Below are positions 13,021 through 24,807 of a DNA stretch of 64,000 bases, one piece after another. Source of the stretch: Loxodes magnus. Taxonomy: Eukaryota > Ciliophora > Karyorelictea > Loxodida > Loxodidae. The first letter of the stretch is position 1, and every line of letters starts with the position of its first letter. The notes beneath the pieces were generated by a model. It ran no database searches. It had not been told where the DNA came from and saw only the letters and a list, made by a program, of their open reading frames with translations. The translations under genes and the position numbers were made by a program. The stretch lies in NCBI GenBank assembly GCA_946699065.1, contig CAMPDV010000133.1, positions 248,001 through 312,000 on the forward strand, read 5' to 3'.

Positions 13021-15165
13021 TCAATATTTTGCAAATTTTTTTTTCATATCTTCTTCTACAAGTTCCTTAGCAAGACGAGGGCTTAGTTTGTAAGTATGGG
13101 GATATAATTTTTTAACTTCAGACATTTAATAGACTTCGTCTTCATTAAAATTTATGCTTTTTATAATTTCTTAATTCATATCTGAACTAACTTATCTTCT
13201 GTGCTGATCTGGTATTTTAGAAGCTATACGACGAGCTGTTCCCGGACTTACTGAAACTACTTTTCTTACTCTTGTTGAATTTGGAAAATTTTCTTTGAAT
13301 GGTTGATTTTGAGGAACGCTTTAGAAATTAGTACTTTATAAATTTTGTAGCGTTGTAGTTAAATCTTGTGTTCTTTACTTAAGCTCACTTAAATATTTAG
13401 ATCTGTTCTTATTATAATAGTCCTAGTCTTATTATTGTAAATTAAATGGAGAAACAGGTCTTAAATTCATGGTTTCGTTTTTTGAAGTCAAACTTGGAGC
13501 AAAGCTTGATGTTTAATTTGGACTGTAACTCTTATCATGTAAATTTTGTTAAGTCGATTAAAAATGTTACCGATAGTTACCTTTCTCTTCTATTTTTTAT
13601 ATGTAACTTGACTCTTGAGATTACTTACTTTTATACTGCTACAATCTGTCTATTTCTTTCTCTTTTTCTTTTATTTCAGCTTTTAGTTTTATTATCAAGT
13701 CAATATGTTCTTTAGTTTGCTTCTAGATAGTTTCTTTTGCTTCTTGTAGTTCTCTATGAAGAAGTTGCTTTTCTTTTTCAAGCTAATTCTATAGTGCGTA
13801 TCTTGAAATTTGGCTATTTTTCAAGCATATTATAGCTAAATAGATTTTTTAAGCTAATTCATTTTTGATACAATTAGGAGCTTGGTTTGTCTAAACTTGA
13901 TCAGAAGGAACTATTTCTTCGATTGCTTCTTTAACAGCTCATAAGTCATAGTGCAAATTTTACAGTTCCTTTTCACTAAGTTTCTACTAGCCCTTTGCTT
14001 AACTTAATTTTAATTCTTGTTCTTTAAGTATTATTTACAATTTCTTAGTTTGGTACTTATACTCTTCTAATTAGGATATGTCTATTTATTCGTGACTATT
14101 CGTCGATTTTATAGTATCTTATAGCCCCTGATCTGATAACTACTATCTTAAATTTTCGTTCTAATTTCTTAGCTAATTAAGCTCAGAATTCAATTCTTCT
14201 ATTTTATCATATACACTTTTAGTATGCTAACTAGCTTATTTGTTTTGAAAAAGATTGTTTCCTTTGATTGTTTGAATGTTCTTTTAATCATATGCAAGTT
14301 TATTACCTCTATCTTTAAGTTTATCATTCTTACTTTCTCCCTTCTCCTGATAATTCCTTTCTTAGCATATCTATTTTTGAAAGTTTTTGAGTTGCTAATC
14401 AGAGTCTTCAGATAATTAATCTGAATAAACTGAGATAGTTTTATTTGTAATAGACTCTAATTCAGATTACTACTCGATTATTTGCTATTATTAGATTTCC
14501 TTTTCTTTCAGTTTGCTTATAGAAGGAATCTATAACTTTGTTTTATTCTCTTAGTTCTTTTCCAAAGTTTTCGAAAAATTTTAGGCTTTTTAACTATTTA
14601 CTCCTTAAAAAGGAAATTCGAATTTTTTGCCTTTCAGCTTGCTAGTAGGCGGAACTGGAACTGCCTTTGTAAACTAAGGAGTCAGCTAACTATTAACATT
14701 CTAATATTTCACATTTAAGTTTTCAGCTTCAGTAATATCTATTCCTAAATTATCCCTGTCTTCACTACTTTCTTCTTGGTCATATTAATTAATATTTTTA
14801 TTCAGCTTCTGAAAATATGCATCCTGTACCATGGGTTAGTATTTCTAAGCTTTGGGTTTATTATATAAACCTGGGATTTAATCTTCCATTTCTAGTTTAT
14901 TCTACTCAATTATATCATCAAGCTTGAACATATTAAACCCATTTTCCTTGTCTTTATAATTTAGTTTCCTTTGCATTTTTTCAAAATCTTAAGGATAATC
15001 TTCATAATATCCCTCCCCAGAGCTCATAACCTAAGAATTCGATTCTTAATTAACGAATTCATTATTATCCTCTTCCAAATCAAATGAAGGAATAGATTTC
15101 TCAACTACTTCATCACTTCTTGAGTTATTTTAATTTATTTTCAACTTAAATTTTCTCTGTGCCAT
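13021..15165 (-). CDS. Coiled-coil protein, 714 aa (possibly the C-terminal part of a longer protein)
   Basis: A single open frame without introns from ATG 15165 (MAQRKFKLK) to TGA 13023-13021. Most of the protein is heptad-rich coiled coil, strongest at about residues 230-330 and 390-560, with acidic and Ser-rich linkers. The last 100 residues are more globular, including SPGTARRIASKIPDQH and LSPRLAKELVEEDMKKK. Only one TGA is used internally as Trp (near 13945). No motor, kinase or SMC head is visible, so a structural or scaffold role is the best guess. The frame stays open upstream of the chosen ATG (see the next entry), so the true start may be farther 5'. Confidence 0.78.
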
Positions 15166-16383
15166 TATAATGTTTATAAACCACTAGCTCAATATAGTTT
15201 AATTTTCGTATTATTTGTTATTTATTCTATTTATTTAACTATTTTCAACCTATGAGAAGCTATTTATACCTGCTTTTTACATAGCTAATTTACATTCTTA
15301 GAGCTTGTTTTTATACTTATCTAATAATGAAATATAAGGTGATTAGACTGTATAAGATGACTAAATATTGCTTAAAGTTATTGTAGAGTTGCTTGATATA
15401 TGTGAGTTCTCTTTTGCTGACTACTATTAAATTATTTTCTGATTACATTACTTTAATAAGGCTAAAATGGTTACTTTGGTTTGAATAATCAATTTAAGCT
15501 TAAATATGTTTTGCCACATTTTATTGGTATAAAGCGTTAATTTCTATCCAATACCATAACATACTGACTAACTTTTATTATTTACTTAGGAATAATTTAA
15601 ATTGCTTAGAATTGAAAAGCTTGCACCGCTTCCTCGTTTACTAATAGAAACTCTAAATCCTTCAGTTACTGGTATAACTGAGCTAACGTTATATCTTAAT
15701 GTCTATAAATCTAGCAAGAGTGACTCTATTATTCCCCCTTTAAATATACTTATGATTAAGACTTTAACATAACTCATGGATTTTGCTCCTAGTTTTTACT
15801 CCCTTTACTTAATTCCTTTTAAGTATCTTTTAATAACTTTGATATTATTTAATTTTATATCTTTCTGCTTAAAAAACTAAGGGTAAATCTTATTGATAAA
15901 AGATAGGAAAAGGATTCAAAGTAGCAATAGTTTTATAAGAAATACAAGCAAGAACAGTAAAAATGGTAATAAGTTATAATAGCATAAAATAGTAACTTTC
16001 GTATGTAATTCAGTTATATTAATTTAGCTAATTCAAGCAAACAAACAATTATTTAATTTTAGTAAGTGCTCTGGGTTTCAAAACCCTAACTATGTATTTT
16101 TATTAAAATATATATGGAAGTTATATAATGTAGGTTAAAAGATATTAAGACTTACAGCCTTTAATCCAAAGCATTTTAAAATTAAAATCAATCATAAGGC
16201 TATAGACTTAGATGATCAGTTCAGCATTATGAACTCTAAAATTATTGATGTCTAGAGAGATAGTTGGAAGATGATAACTATAAGAATATTAATTTTTGAT
16301 GCTTTATCTGGAATAAAGTTCCAAAGTAAAGAAGTTGAGTTAAAAGCAAAAATGACTAATGAGTTGCGAATTCAGAGATTCAT
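15166..16383 (-). other. Open, coding-like upstream extension of the coiled-coil gene
   Basis: The frame of the coiled-coil gene continues upstream without TGA interruption other than Trp-like positions, to an ATG at 16383. It predicts hydrophobic segments (for example one around 15,900-15,960 rich in Leu and Ile), a basic stretch after it, and a soluble part around 15,600-15,780 with VSSVIPVTEGFRVSISKRGS. Purine bias favours this strand from 15,180 to 15,900. From about 16,020 to 16,400 the plus strand also offers a hydrophilic frame with good composition. I therefore cannot tell whether this is one long membrane-anchored coiled-coil protein, a separate gene, or overlapping signals. If real, the divergent DHHC gene would be separated from it by only 167 bp. 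Confidence 0.4.
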
Positions 16384-16550
16384 ATGTTCATAGAAGTTAT
16401 ATAATAATATAAAAACTAGCCTTTTATGGCTAAATTAATATACCTAGCTGTGCTTTGTAATATAATTAGATATATAATAGTACTATGATAAATTGGCTTT
16501 CTATTCTAGCTATTTCTAATTAATTTAAAAGGAAAAATTACTTTAAATAA

Positions 16551-17562
16551 ATGTATTTCTGACTAACTGCTACATACATTGTACTTGCTGGTTCCTGCGT
16601 ATTTTTAATTTTCTGCGTTGACCCTAAAAAGCCAGGTATTTTATCTAAAATACATTACTTCACTTTTGTAAAGATCCCAGATTTTGCTGAGGTTTGTCTG
16701 ATCAAAATATGCGGACAAAGGTGTAAGGAAGGCGTTTTCGGCTGTTTTTTCTGAGCATTTTGTGCTTTAAACCCTTTATGCTAATTTTTTTATTGCATTT
16801 TGTCTTTAGGAGGCTTTGGTATTTACGTATTTTATGGATTTCCTACTTTAGCAACTTTGCCATCAGGTTGGTACCATATATCTCTAGGAACATTTATTTA
16901 CTTATGTTGCCTGGTTTCGTTTCTATAAGCTTCTTTCTCTTCTCCTGGTAAAATAACGAAAAAAAACATAAATAAACTGAAAGAGATGTTTCCAAGTGAT
17001 GGTGAAATGTTCAAAATAGATGACGAATGTAAAAGCTGCAAATTTCCAAAAATAGGGAGATCGAAGCATTGTAGACTATGCAATTTTTGTGTTATAAAGC
17101 AAGATCATCATTGCATATGGATTAATTAATGTGTAGGATACTATAACTATAGATGGTTCCTTTTATTCCTACTCATGCATGGCTTGATATGCTCGTATGG
17201 TACTATTGTAGGAATAATTCTGTTCTTGACTAATGCGAAGCCTCTCTGGAGATATAAGTTTGTGAATTAAGCTACTAACGAAGTAGTAAAGCCTGATTCT
17301 TGGTTTATAGTAAAAGTAAGTCCTTATGCAGTATCTAATCTCCAGAGACTCTGCGTTTTTCTTCGTCACAGTACTATGCGTACTGATGTCGGTTATACTC
17401 CTTGGATTTTTCAGCTACCATTTGTATCTAATTGCTCAAAACGAGACTACTAACGAAAGAATGAAGAAAGTGGAGATTGAAGACATTACTAAATTCCATG
17501 AAATATACAAGAAAGATTTCAAGTAGAACTTAAAACAAGTACTATTCCCTAAAGAAATTTGA
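16551..17562 (+). CDS. DHHC-type protein S-acyltransferase
   Basis: 331 residues after removing a 16-nt intron at 17316-17331. There are two N-terminal membrane helices from residue 3. The cysteine-rich domain spans about residues 158-200 (CKSCKFPKIGRSKHCRLCNFC), with the catalytic DHHC at 185-188 followed by INQCVGYYNYRWF. Two more membrane helices follow, and the TTNE motif (TTxE in the family) lies after the fourth helix, so all hallmarks of the family are present. It transfers palmitate to Cys on cytosolic faces of membranes. In INQCVG the usual second Asn is Gln, encoded by TAA. The start is an ATG 35 bases after an in-frame hydrophilic gap, and the protein length fits small DHHC enzymes. 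The stop is TGA 17560-17562. Confidence 0.93.
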
Positions 17563-18194
17563 TCCTTATTTTTAGCTTAAATACATTTAACTTAATCTAA
17601 GCATTTCACTTCTATCTATATACCAGCATCCATATATTATTACTACAATCTCTAAAGAGCTAGAAAGGCTATTCATTACTATATAATAGCCTTAGGAAAA
17701 TTAAGGAATAGTGGATATTAAAGTCTTAATAGTTTGAGTATAATATAGTAAAATGAAGGCGATAATTGCTCTTGATAAATAAGCTAATTTAAGCTTACTT
17801 TATTAAAAGGAATTGAGCATTCATATAAGTGTTTAATCTAAAGGTTAGAAATACTATCTTTTAATTATCATTTAAAAGGTAAATTTTACAATGAAAGTTC
17901 ATTTGAATTTGTAGCGATAAATTGGTAGGTAGTATTAACTACTTAGAGTGATTATGTCAAGACTGATCAGAGTATGTCTAGTTTTATCTAATAAGAGTAA
18001 CTAAATTATAACAGTAAAGTTAATTATCATAAAACTAGTTTAAATGTTATGATCTAGCTATTCAAGTAAATAACTCTAAATACATATTTTAGCTAAAAGA
18101 GTTTAAAGTATTCAAGCTTATCATATAAGAATATAAATCATATGTGGTATAGTTTAATTTAAATAGCTTGTTACTCATAACTTATGCAAGATAA
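17563..18194. other. Intergenic spacer
   Basis: About 630 bp, AT-rich, between two genes on the same strand. Nothing recognised. Confidence 0.45.
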
Positions 18195-18851
18195 ATGAAA
18201 AAAATACTCAGATATTTTAAATGTTGCAATGCTGTTAATGAAGAAAGCTTTGAAAAATAGAGATCTCCAAGTTAGAAAGAAGTAGCTATTGCTGTTGAAA
18301 ATTAGAAGGCTTAGTAAGAAATATAGGAGGAAATTGTTGAAGCTGAGGTTGTGCAAGAAGAAGTTAAAATGAATTAAGAAGAAAATGAAGACAAAGATAA
18401 TTCTGCTGATTCTATCTGCAGTCCAGTTTTTGGCAAAGCTAATAGAAAGCCCAGTGTATAGGAAGAATTTCGTTATTCTTTCATAGAATTTAATTAATAG
18501 GTAAGATAAAGGAGAGCTAAGAAAGAATTCACATTCAAAAATAATGTGAATATGGTAATGCCAGGAAATATACATGGTTATGATGATAGACAAAGGGAAA
18601 AGCTAGATAAAATAAATTAGTAACATAAGAAAGAAAAATAAGAGTTAGATCAGAAGGAAAAAAAGAAAAAATATGAAGAGTAGTTAATAGAAGACTCAAA
18701 TATTATAATCAAAATTAAGAAAAAAGTTATACCTAATGAACCTACGAAAAATGAGGAAATCAAACCAAAATCAGAAAGCAAATAAAAAACGAATTCTAAA
18801 AAGAAAAAGAAAAGAAGAGACAAAGACAAAGACAATAAACAATCAATTTGA
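18195..18851 (+). CDS. Small Lys/Glu-rich protein with N-terminal Cys pair, 218 aa
   Basis: ATG 18195 to TGA 18849-18851, in frame throughout. The N-terminus is basic and ends in a Cys pair (MKKILRYFKCCNAVNEE), a pattern seen in acylated membrane-associated proteins. A central conserved-looking part is KKEFTFKNNVNMVMPGNIHG. The C-terminus is a highly charged Lys/Glu helix ending in a Lys run. A 21-nt stretch within 18,500-18,530 begins GTAAG and ends AAG and could be an in-frame intron; sequence alone cannot decide. The family is not recognised. It lies 0.6 kb downstream of the DHHC gene, which is suggestive only. Confidence 0.68.
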
Positions 18852-20022
18852 AAATACTCAATGTAATTTAATTAAAAGCAACCAAAATTCAATAAAATGT
18901 CTTATCTTCTTTTTTTAAGTCTACATAAAATGTTGCTTTTAGAATAAATACTCAAATAATACCCTATATATACGACTATTATTCTAGAGAATTATAAGAG
19001 TAATCATCTAGTGTGAAACATTAAACTAACCTTAAATAAAGTTAATAAACATTTTCCTTTTATTCGTGTAACTTGAAAATAAAAAGAAACTAAAATAATT
19101 TAACCAGACACAAGCCTTTAAATTATAGACTTAACCTGATGCTATAATTTTACTCCATTTACCTTTATCTAAAAATACTTATAACCTTATTTTTTTATTA
19201 GCAGAAGAAATGTATCGATTTACCCTTTTTTTACTTCTATTTACAAGAATCGTAAGAAATTATTTCTTTTTTCATGTTATTTTGAAGCATTTATAGTTAT
19301 CTCCTGTAATAATTTAGTTATAAGCAGCATAAATATTTTTTATATGCTTAATTCAAAATTTTCTATGTTTTATATTTATTTAGCAGTATATTTATATAAT
19401 GCTATATTCTTATTTTATATTGATCCATATCAAAAATATACATATTGTAATATGAATTAAAAGGTACTATTTAACTGGTATTCTAAATGCTTTTATTTTA
19501 AGTTTCTATATACTAGGTAGACTTATTATTATAGATATTTTATTGTCTATTAATTTCTCTCTCTAACTGTGTAACTATATATAGAAGTTTGAAATAGTAA
19601 GAATGCTTTCAAAGTATTAAACTAATTTACTTTAATTTAAATCTTTGAAGCTCGTATCCTTACAGTTACTAAAACTTTTTCCATGAAATCGGATAATAAA
19701 GATTAGCTTTCTCCTGCTTCAATCATTTATTTATGTAATAAAGAAAATTTTAGTTGTATGCACAGTTTTGCTTTCTCCCTTAAGTGTTTTTAAAGAATTC
19801 TTATTAAAAATATTATATTCACTAGAGTATTAAATTTTAGTTTAACAAGATAGTTACTCTTAATATAATGTATCGATGTGCTAAGAGCAAACTATTTTTT
19901 TAGCTAATTATATATATTTTAACAAGCTAATATTCACTATAGCTTTAAAAGCAATTGCTTAAATAATGGGGATTTATTAATTAATAATTGGATAGAAATT
20001 GAAATAAATAGATTAATATGCT
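18852..20022. other. Intergenic spacer
   Basis: About 1.2 kb of very AT-rich DNA between convergent genes. No feature recognised. Confidence 0.45.
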
Positions 20023-21206
20023 TCATTTTATAGTAGTCTTGAATATCTTGCAGCAATATCTTGATCTATTTTTTGAGCTTTACTTTGTATCATAATTATA
20101 TAATACATTTGACTTATTTAAATAGGACTATGAATCCATAGCTTGTAATATTTATATTTACAGTTATACCAAAAGAAATTAATTTTACTTTGATATACTC
20201 CTCCACTCTATTACATCCTCTTTCTATCCTTTAATCGAGTTTTGCTTAAAAAGCTTAAACTGTCAAAAAGATAAACACAATCTGCTTCATGTGCATTAAC
20301 TGCTGAGACATAATATATATCTTTAGAAATAACTATTGATGTGCTCTATTTTAATTAGTGTAATTTCTTAACATAACAAAACGCAAATTTATTGATTAGA
20401 TTTTGCTTTTTGTTATAGTTACATTTACCAAATGATCACATCTTATAAACAAACAAGTTCCAATTAGAAAACCTTAGTATTTAATATCACCCTTTCTAGT
20501 TGCCTTTTTTCTTCAAATTATAAGTTTCACAGTCATTTATACAAGAGTCCTAATCATTATATCCTCCAGCAATAAAAGCATAATCATTATTATCAAAAAT
20601 CAAAGTTGGATATTTTCAAGGCTATTGTAATAGTGTCTCTTTAACTGCTTAAAGTTATAGATTCTAACTAGTTGTTACAGATACCTTTTTTGTAATATGC
20701 TCCTACTAATACAAATGTATCATCAGTTATCTAATAGGAAAATTATTATGTTGCATAACTACTTTTAGATAAGGAGGAGATATTTTATAGGATGATAAAG
20801 GATTCTATTTAAGTTTTCTAAATAGCAGACTATTTGAGCAGGGAATTATTCTTATAAATGCTACTTATACGATATTATGCTTTAAACTAGAGATAATCTC
20901 ATATTCAGTTACTCCTGTTCCACACTAAGCAAACACTCTGATATGCTAGAGCTATTTACTTTCCTTATTAATTTCCTTAAGTACATAATCTTTATAATAC
21001 AACTCTAAACTGTATATTTCATTATAATTCACAAAGATTATGCTCACGTTAGCAACTGAAGATGCTTTATTATTCCATTTAAAGAAAGTAAGAAGTTAGA
21101 AAGAAGTCTATTAAAGCACAAAAGAGTTAGTTAAGTAATTTCTAAAGATAATAGCAATTAATTGAGTAATTAGCTAGATAATGATACAAAAATCGGTATA
21201 TAGCAT
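20023..21206 (-). CDS. Kelch-repeat protein A
   Basis: Kelch blades are read on the minus strand, including TDDTFVLVGAYYKKG, FDNNDYAFIAGGYND followed by the CETYN element, and a last block with FWYN. The blades lie in two frames, so at least two introns are implied near 20,730 and 20,670 (about 31-32 nt each by the best GT..AG fit). The upstream part (KWNNKASSVANVSIIFVNYNEIYSLE) continues coding-like to an ATG at 21206. The end is uncertain; the TGA at 20025-20023 is the first plausible one after the last blade. The predicted propeller would bind a protein partner. It is paralogous to the gene at 22558-23382, with the same FWYN..LWI.SP ending. Confidence 0.72.
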
Positions 21207-21312
21207 AAAAATTGGATAAGGATAGCTTTTAGAAGACTAATTAACATCTGGCTTTCGATAAACTTTTCCATATATCAAGCAATAAAAATAAATAGTTTGC
21301 TTCTTTATCATA

Positions 21313-22250
21313 ATGAAAGTAAAATCTAATAATTTTATTATCTATCAGAAATTAAAACCAAAATTTAAGGATTTTTAGGAATGAAAAATAGCAAAACTAG
21401 CAAAAAATTATAATTGCAAGTATAGCTAAAATTTGAATTAAGTTAAAAAGAAAGAAGATTTAAGCAAAATATGCGTATTGTAAAAGTTTAGAGTGGAAGT
21501 TAAGAATCTACTACCTAAGTAGATATAATAAAGTATAGCACACCCATGACTTAAATAATTTCAGATTTTGTCATACTACTAAATAATATAAGCATACGAA
21601 TCCTTGAGATATTTATACAGAAAAAGGAAAAGAGAAATAATTCGTTAAGTAAGGATTCTAATTAATAGCTAAAGATCTAAGGTATCCAGTAAATATTGCT
21701 TATATAGCTAAAATATGAAAGTTAAGTATAGTACAAAAGTTAAAAACAAAGAAAAACAAAAGCTTCTAAAAGACCTAAATAAAATCGCTTAGCTCTTTAT
21801 TAATCCTTCTTACTAAATTTAAATTTAATAAATTAGTAGATGTAGAAATATCTAAAGAAAGGAAGTATCAAGATTGAATTGATTATGAAGATTAAGAATT
21901 AGATAAATAATTTAAAGTATTTACGGCAAATATTTTTGATTGAGGAATAAATCCATGTAACTAATAACTTAAATAATGCCTTAATCTAGATTTTTAAGAA
22001 AATACTGTTAAGTAATCACATATAAATCTAATTACAACTGAAGAAGAATTAATAACCTTTTTAAGTGCTAGAAAGTGTAATTTAAAGTATTATTCGCTAT
22101 TAAAAATAAATAAAAATCCAAAATCCACAAAGAAAATTAAAGTTTGATTCGATAAAAAATTGAAGTTCAAGAATAAAATTATACAATAGTTAAATCTAAT
22201 TAATTACTTGCACTCTATTATTATAATGCTCATTATAAAATTTAAAGTGA
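21313..22250 (+). CDS. Hypothetical Lys-rich protein (ends approximate)
   Basis: A purine-rich plus-strand frame from ATG 21313 shows coding-like sequence (for example PWLKQFQILSYYQIIQAYES), changes frame once near 21,690-21,740 where two 19-nt GT..AG introns are possible, and continues with YQDWIDYEDQELDKQFKVF and KKIKVWFDKKLKFKNKI. TGA serves as Trp. It sits between two minus-strand kelch paralogues. No family recognised; the 3' end is placed at the first TGA that a shifted last exon would meet. Moderate confidence that a gene exists, low confidence in the exact structure. Confidence 0.5.
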
Positions 22251-22557
22251 AGAAGCTTAATTTGTGTTTAAATAAATTTCATAAAGCTCAAAATATTTTT
22301 TGTAAATAATTGACTTTCATTTCTATTGATTAAATATAGTAAGAATCTTCTTTTGATATTATACTCAGATAATATAATTTGATATTAATTTTAGAAGGAC
22401 TAGAAAGAATATTTCTGATGAAATTAAAAGCAAACTTACATTTAAGTTTGCATATCATTTTATAATTATACCAAATATCTACCTATTCTGTTATTATTTA
22501 GAAAAGGAGTAGTAATTATATTATAAAGATAGAATAAAAGTTAATCAAATATATCTC

Positions 22558-23382
22558 TCAAAACTATACATCTATCCACGTTCTTGAACTAATTTAAGTT
22601 TGTTTCACGTCGTATGTATATAGTCTATTTTATTAATATTATTAAGGACTGTAAATTCATAAACAATCTAATTAGTAGATTCCATTATACCAAAAATTAG
22701 ATTATAGGTTTCGAAATGCTTCTCCATTCTTTTAAACACGTTTTAAATCCCATAAGCATGTATTTCTTAGAAGATATAAACAATCAAACAAATAGATACA
22801 ATTCAAATTCCAAACATCAACTGCTGAAACAGAGTGTGCTGCTTTTGGTAATCCAGATAAAGTTTCCTTCCATTAGTTCAATTAAATATCATAAAAGTAA
22901 ATATAATTGGTTATTGATTCAGAGCTTTAACTTTTATAGCTTCCTCCAAATGTCCAAATTTTTTTTAATTGATAGCATATTCCAAGTTATGCTCCTTAAT
23001 AAAGATGATCAGACATTTTTATTATTCTTTCTTTTTTAAAATCGTAAACCTCACAGGATTTCAGATTAAGCTAACTTTCAAATACTCCTCCAATAATGAA
23101 AATATGATTCTAGTTATTAAATGCCAATGAAGTATTATGTCTGGGGGTAATTAGCTAAACTTCATTATCAATACGATTCTTCTATATAGTTATAGCTTAT
23201 CTATGATATTTGGTAGAATACCTTCCACCTACTATCACAATCTATGTATCAGAAACTTGAAAGGAAGAGGATTCCCTATTTAAAGTTGACTAAAGATCGT
23301 AAATTTATGTATATTATGCTGAGAACGAACTTTCTAAAAGATTTACAGACTGAAGGGTTTATGACATGTCATTTATTCTCAT
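22558..23382 (-). CDS. Kelch-repeat protein B, 274 aa
   Basis: A single frame from ATG 23382 to TGA 22560-22558. Four to five kelch blades are visible: IVIVGGRYSTKY, HIFIIGGVFES with the following SCEVYDF, IWTFGGSYKS with YFYDI.LNQW, a degenerate blade with SAVDVWNLN, and a C-terminal FWYN block. Spacing between blades is about 45-55 residues, normal for the family. It is a small propeller without other domains, and shares the C-terminal FWYN..LWI(Y/H)SP signature with kelch protein A 1.4 kb away on the same strand, so the two probably arose by duplication. An optional 16-nt intron near 22,650 would change the last 25 residues. Confidence 0.8.
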
Positions 23383-23636
23383 ATACTTTGACAACAATTT
23401 CTACTTTAAGTTAGCACAAATTTCATACTTAGCTACTCCTAATCCAATCTTACCAAATATCCTTATTCCCATGAATTATTTTAAGTTCCTAATAAATTTC
23501 CTGAGTCATAGTATCTTAAGTATATGCTTTTATTTATATTCTTCCATTTATAAATTTATGAAACTTAACCATTATAAAGTACTCCTTTATTTTATAATTA
23601 TTGCTTATTCTTACCAGCAAGTTTGATGCTTTCTTG

Positions 23637-23697
23637 TTATAAATAAATAAATTTGATTAAAGAGCGCGTAGCACTCTCGTTGGTGCGCAGCTCTTTA
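23637..23697 (-). other. 3'-terminal hairpin and ATTT tail of retroposon A
   Basis: Bases 23,659-23,697 fold as an imperfect hairpin (arms AAAGAGC..GCAC and GTGCGCAGCTCTTT). On the minus strand the hairpin is followed by AATCAAATTTATTTATTTATAA. The same arrangement recurs at 32,896-32,945, 42,636-42,702, 56,433-56,487 and 58,827-58,882. Confidence 0.75.
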
Positions 23698-23711
23698 AAA
23701 AAAAATGTTTC

Positions 23712-23830
23712 ATACTGACAAGAATGTTTGTTACTGATAAAATTATTAGATACTGATAAACCTTGTTCAATACTGGTATAATTATTCAGTACTGATAAAA
23801 ATGTTCAATACTGATATAATTTTAGAATAC
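23712..23830. repeat. Minisatellite, about six units of 19-20 bp
   Basis: Units begin with TACTGATAAAA or a variant and repeat at 19-20-bp spacing. The same array is present inverted in the second copy of the repeat (about 42,510-42,625), so it is an integral part of the retroposon 3' region. Confidence 0.75.
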
Positions 23831-23892
23831 TCGTAATCTTTAATACTTGCTGGAGGTCCAAGGACATGGCAGGATTGTGTCTCATTGCATCA

Positions 23893-24100
23893 CCAAAGCA
23901 GAGGACGACATGTGTCAATTATGGGTACTTAAATTCCCCACCTCTGATGAAGCTCGCAATATTATTTCTTTTTAGTTCCAGGATTAAAAATTAAAATAAG
24001 TCAGTACCGAAGGTCTAAGAATCTTACGTCTCGAGGCCAAACAAAAGCAGAGGAAGACATAAAGTCGATTATGGGTACTTAATTTCCCCAACCTCTGATG
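23893..24100. repeat. Twin nested-hairpin modules
   Basis: Two related modules of about 55 bp lie 150 bp apart. In each, CAGAGG (23,899-23,904 and 24,048-24,053) can pair with CCTCTG (23,941-23,946 and 24,092-24,097), enclosing an inner GGG..CCC hairpin in the shared segment TTATGGGTACTTAA..TTCCCC, and both are followed by ATGAAG. The region is clearly less AT-rich than its surroundings. The modules recur in the inverted copy at 42,235-42,285 and 42,387-42,434. A structured RNA role is inferred, not shown. Confidence 0.65.
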
Positions 24101-24807
24101 AAGATGACCTTGTTGTTCACATTCGAACAACTACGGCGGTTTTAAAGAAATATATAATATTAAATCAAATATAAAGGATAGAGATTAATATTTATAGTAT
24201 GCTGCTGAGAATAATCAAGAAAATTGGTTTTAGATATTAAGAGATAGGAGAAGGAAATAAAGCTGAAACTGGGTAACCAGACTATAATACTTACAAAGTC
24301 TGTTTGGTATTTTTATAACCCTCTTTTATCAATAATAGCTTTTTAATACTAATAAGCTAAATTTTCAATTATAGATGTTTATTAATCAAAATCTATAAAA
24401 GGCAAGCTAAATAAAAAATTAGTAGGCTTAATTTATGAAACTTATCTAATTAATGATTTTTAATTGAATGATGGTTTAGATTTATATATCAATCTAAAGG
24501 ATAAACTTTTGCTCAATAAGGATTAATTTTTTTTTCTTTTTCCTCTAATTGAAACATTAAATTTGAATCTCGAGTATTTATCTGACAGACAAAGATACAT
24601 ACTATTTCTTTTGATAACTATAAATAAGCAAATACGTTCTTAAGAAATAAAAGTCTTACATCATTTCTTTATATAATTCCATAAAATCTAAGTAAGAAGG
24701 TCTGAAAATAGAGTTTTGTAAACTAATTTGATACAGCAAAGGACGAAACATTTTATCAGTTTAATTTTGAATTAGTCTCTTTGATTTTAATAATGAAATT
24801 AAAATGT

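Noticed and set aside
13446..13715. Conventional plus-strand ORF with hydrophobic protein
   Set aside because: It is antisense to the continuous coiled-coil gene 13021-15165; the hydrophobicity is the mirror of Lys/Glu-rich codons.
21361..22250. Transposase resemblance of the gene between the kelch paralogues
   Set aside because: A short segment recalls helix-turn-helix proteins, but no catalytic DDE/D pattern could be placed.
22716..23039. 107-aa plus-strand ORF
   Set aside because: Antisense to kelch protein B, whose blades are clear on the minus strand.
24092..24110. Hammerhead ribozyme core (CTGATGA)
   Set aside because: The required GAAA and cleavage-site elements are not found at proper spacing on either strand.
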